Shown: positions 42,497-42,814 of the stretch, in pieces
Layout: each line of letters begins with the position of its first letter
Numbering within the stretch: position 1 is the first letter of the stretch
Notes under the pieces: model-generated
Database searches by the model: none
The model's input: the letters and a program-made list of their open reading frames with translations, nothing else
What the model was told of the DNA's origin: nothing
Translations under genes and position numbers: made by a program
Assembly (NCBI GenBank): GCA_001701165.1
Contig: DAAP01000029.1
Coordinates: forward strand, 1 to 42,814
Direction of reading: 5' to 3'
Length of the DNA: 42,814 nt
From: Bacteroidales bacterium H4
GTDB taxonomy: Bacteria; Bacteroidota; Bacteroidia; Bacteroidales; Muribaculaceae

Positions 42497-42685
42497 CTCC
42501 CCCAAAAAAAGGTCCTTAAAGTCCCTAAGGACCCTAAAGACCTTAAAGTCCTTAAAGTCCTTAAAGTCCTTAAGGTCCTTAAAGTCCTTAAAGTCCTTAA
42601 AGTCCTTAAGGTCCTTAAAGTCCTTAAGGTCCTTAAAGTCCTTAAGGTCCTTAAGGTCCCTAAAGTCCCTAATTTTTTTGGGGAG
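42497..42685. repeat. Inverted flanks of array E
   Basis: The left flank, CTCCCCC and seven A's (42497-42510), is the inverted copy of the right flank, seven T's and GGGGAG (42673-42685), except for one extra C. The 162-bp array lies exactly between them, so a transcript or single strand could form a long stem-loop with the array as its loop. Confidence 0.75.
42511..42672. repeat. 9-bp tandem array E (18 units)
   Basis: Eighteen contiguous 9-bp units, consensus AGTCCTTAA, with G/A alternation at the first base and T/C at the sixth. Only units 3 and 4 differ by a transversion, both at position 3. The array lies between the inositol-phosphate synthase terminator and a promoter whose -7 box starts 77 bp after the array end. 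Confidence 0.95.
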
Positions 42686-42724
42686 TATAGCGCTGACGTT
42701 GAACAAAAAATTGTGCGCGACAAA

Positions 42725-42756
42725 TTTGGTGGTTTCAAAAATAGTTGCTATCTTTG
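42725..42756 (+). promoter_or_regulatory. Rightward promoter (TTTG-N20-TATCTTTG)
   Basis: TTTG (42725-42728), exactly 20 bp, then TATCTTTG (42749-42756). No start codon with a long frame appears before the window ends at 42814, so the gene it drives lies outside. Confidence 0.75.
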
Positions 42757-42814
42757 CAGTATACAAATATCGTGGCGAGAGTATAGCTGCGCGATTTATC
42801 AATTACCAACTTTA

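Larger units (their letters stand above)
42386..42814. other. Downstream intergenic region to the window edge
   Basis: No gene. In order: the terminator of the inositol-phosphate synthase gene (42425-42469), an inverted-repeat-flanked 9-bp array (42497-42685) and a well-formed rightward promoter (42725-42756) for a gene beyond the window. Confidence 0.8.

Noticed and set aside
42511..42672. CRISPR array
   Set aside because: Units of 9 bp follow each other directly without spacers, and no cas genes are present. The same applies to the other four arrays.
41069..42802. 577-codon minus-strand frame across the inositol-phosphate synthase gene and array E
   Set aside because: Antisense to a certain gene. 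Its N-terminal Lys/Asp/Leu/Phe repeats are only the translation of the 9-bp array, and it also reads through the terminator.

Overview
The window looks like a chromosomal segment of a Bacteroidales bacterium, most likely of the Muribaculaceae (S24-7) type. The evidence is Bacteroidetes-style promoters (TAnnTTTG at -7, sometimes with TTTG 20 bp upstream), starts without Shine-Dalgarno sequences, a complete SusC-SusD-SusE-SusF set, three secreted proteins with tails like type IX secretion (T9SS) sorting signals, DUF1460 and DUF4836 family proteins, and a bacterial myo-inositol-phosphate synthase. The family-level assignment is inference; the phylum/order is well supported.

Layout. 1-575: non-coding, with two near-identical strong promoters firing leftwards out of the window (possibly an rRNA operon leader) and a 9-bp repeat array. 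576-1520: DUF1460 cell-wall hydrolase-like protein. 1781-9232 (-): a giant 2483-residue surface protein with leucine-rich repeats, an InlB-type repeat and a sorting tail. 9558-10853 (-): enolase. 11061-12516 (+): ECF sigma factor, a small membrane protein in the anti-sigma position and a Spy/CpxP-like periplasmic protein, closed by a terminator. 12726-14933: an AT-richer patch with a decayed gene and an AbiEi/AbiEii type IV toxin-antitoxin pair. 15099-22403 (-): glycan-uptake operon susC-susD-susE-susF with a leader of about 440 nt. 23194-24411 (+): a second LRR surface protein. 24528-25205 (-): HigB-HigA toxin-antitoxin. 25377-27180 (-): SemiSWEET sugar transporter and a secreted T9SS-tailed protein. 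27430-38094 (-): a long codirectional run (S41/tricorn-like protease, small membrane protein, nadC, DUF4836 lipoprotein, another lipoprotein, ABC ATPase, FtsX-like permease, CPBP protease). 38343-40523 (-): outer-membrane beta-barrel receptor. 41078-42385 (+): inositol-3-phosphate synthase, divergent from it.

The most unusual signal is not a gene. Five intergenic gaps carry tandem arrays built on a 9-bp unit (320-391, 28353-28490, 33254-33315, 38240-38336, 42511-42672). Each has its own unit sequence. Four of the units can be rotated to a related GG(C/G)(T/A)-led 9-mer, unit differences within an array are mostly transitions, and three arrays lie 54-77 bp upstream of a recognisable promoter -7 element. 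No protein-coding or CRISPR explanation fits.

Functionally the window is mostly envelope biology: glycan import, surface proteins, secretion-tailed cargo, envelope stress response, lipoproteins with an ABC transporter, and inositol phosphate for inositol lipids. Two toxin-antitoxin modules are interspersed.
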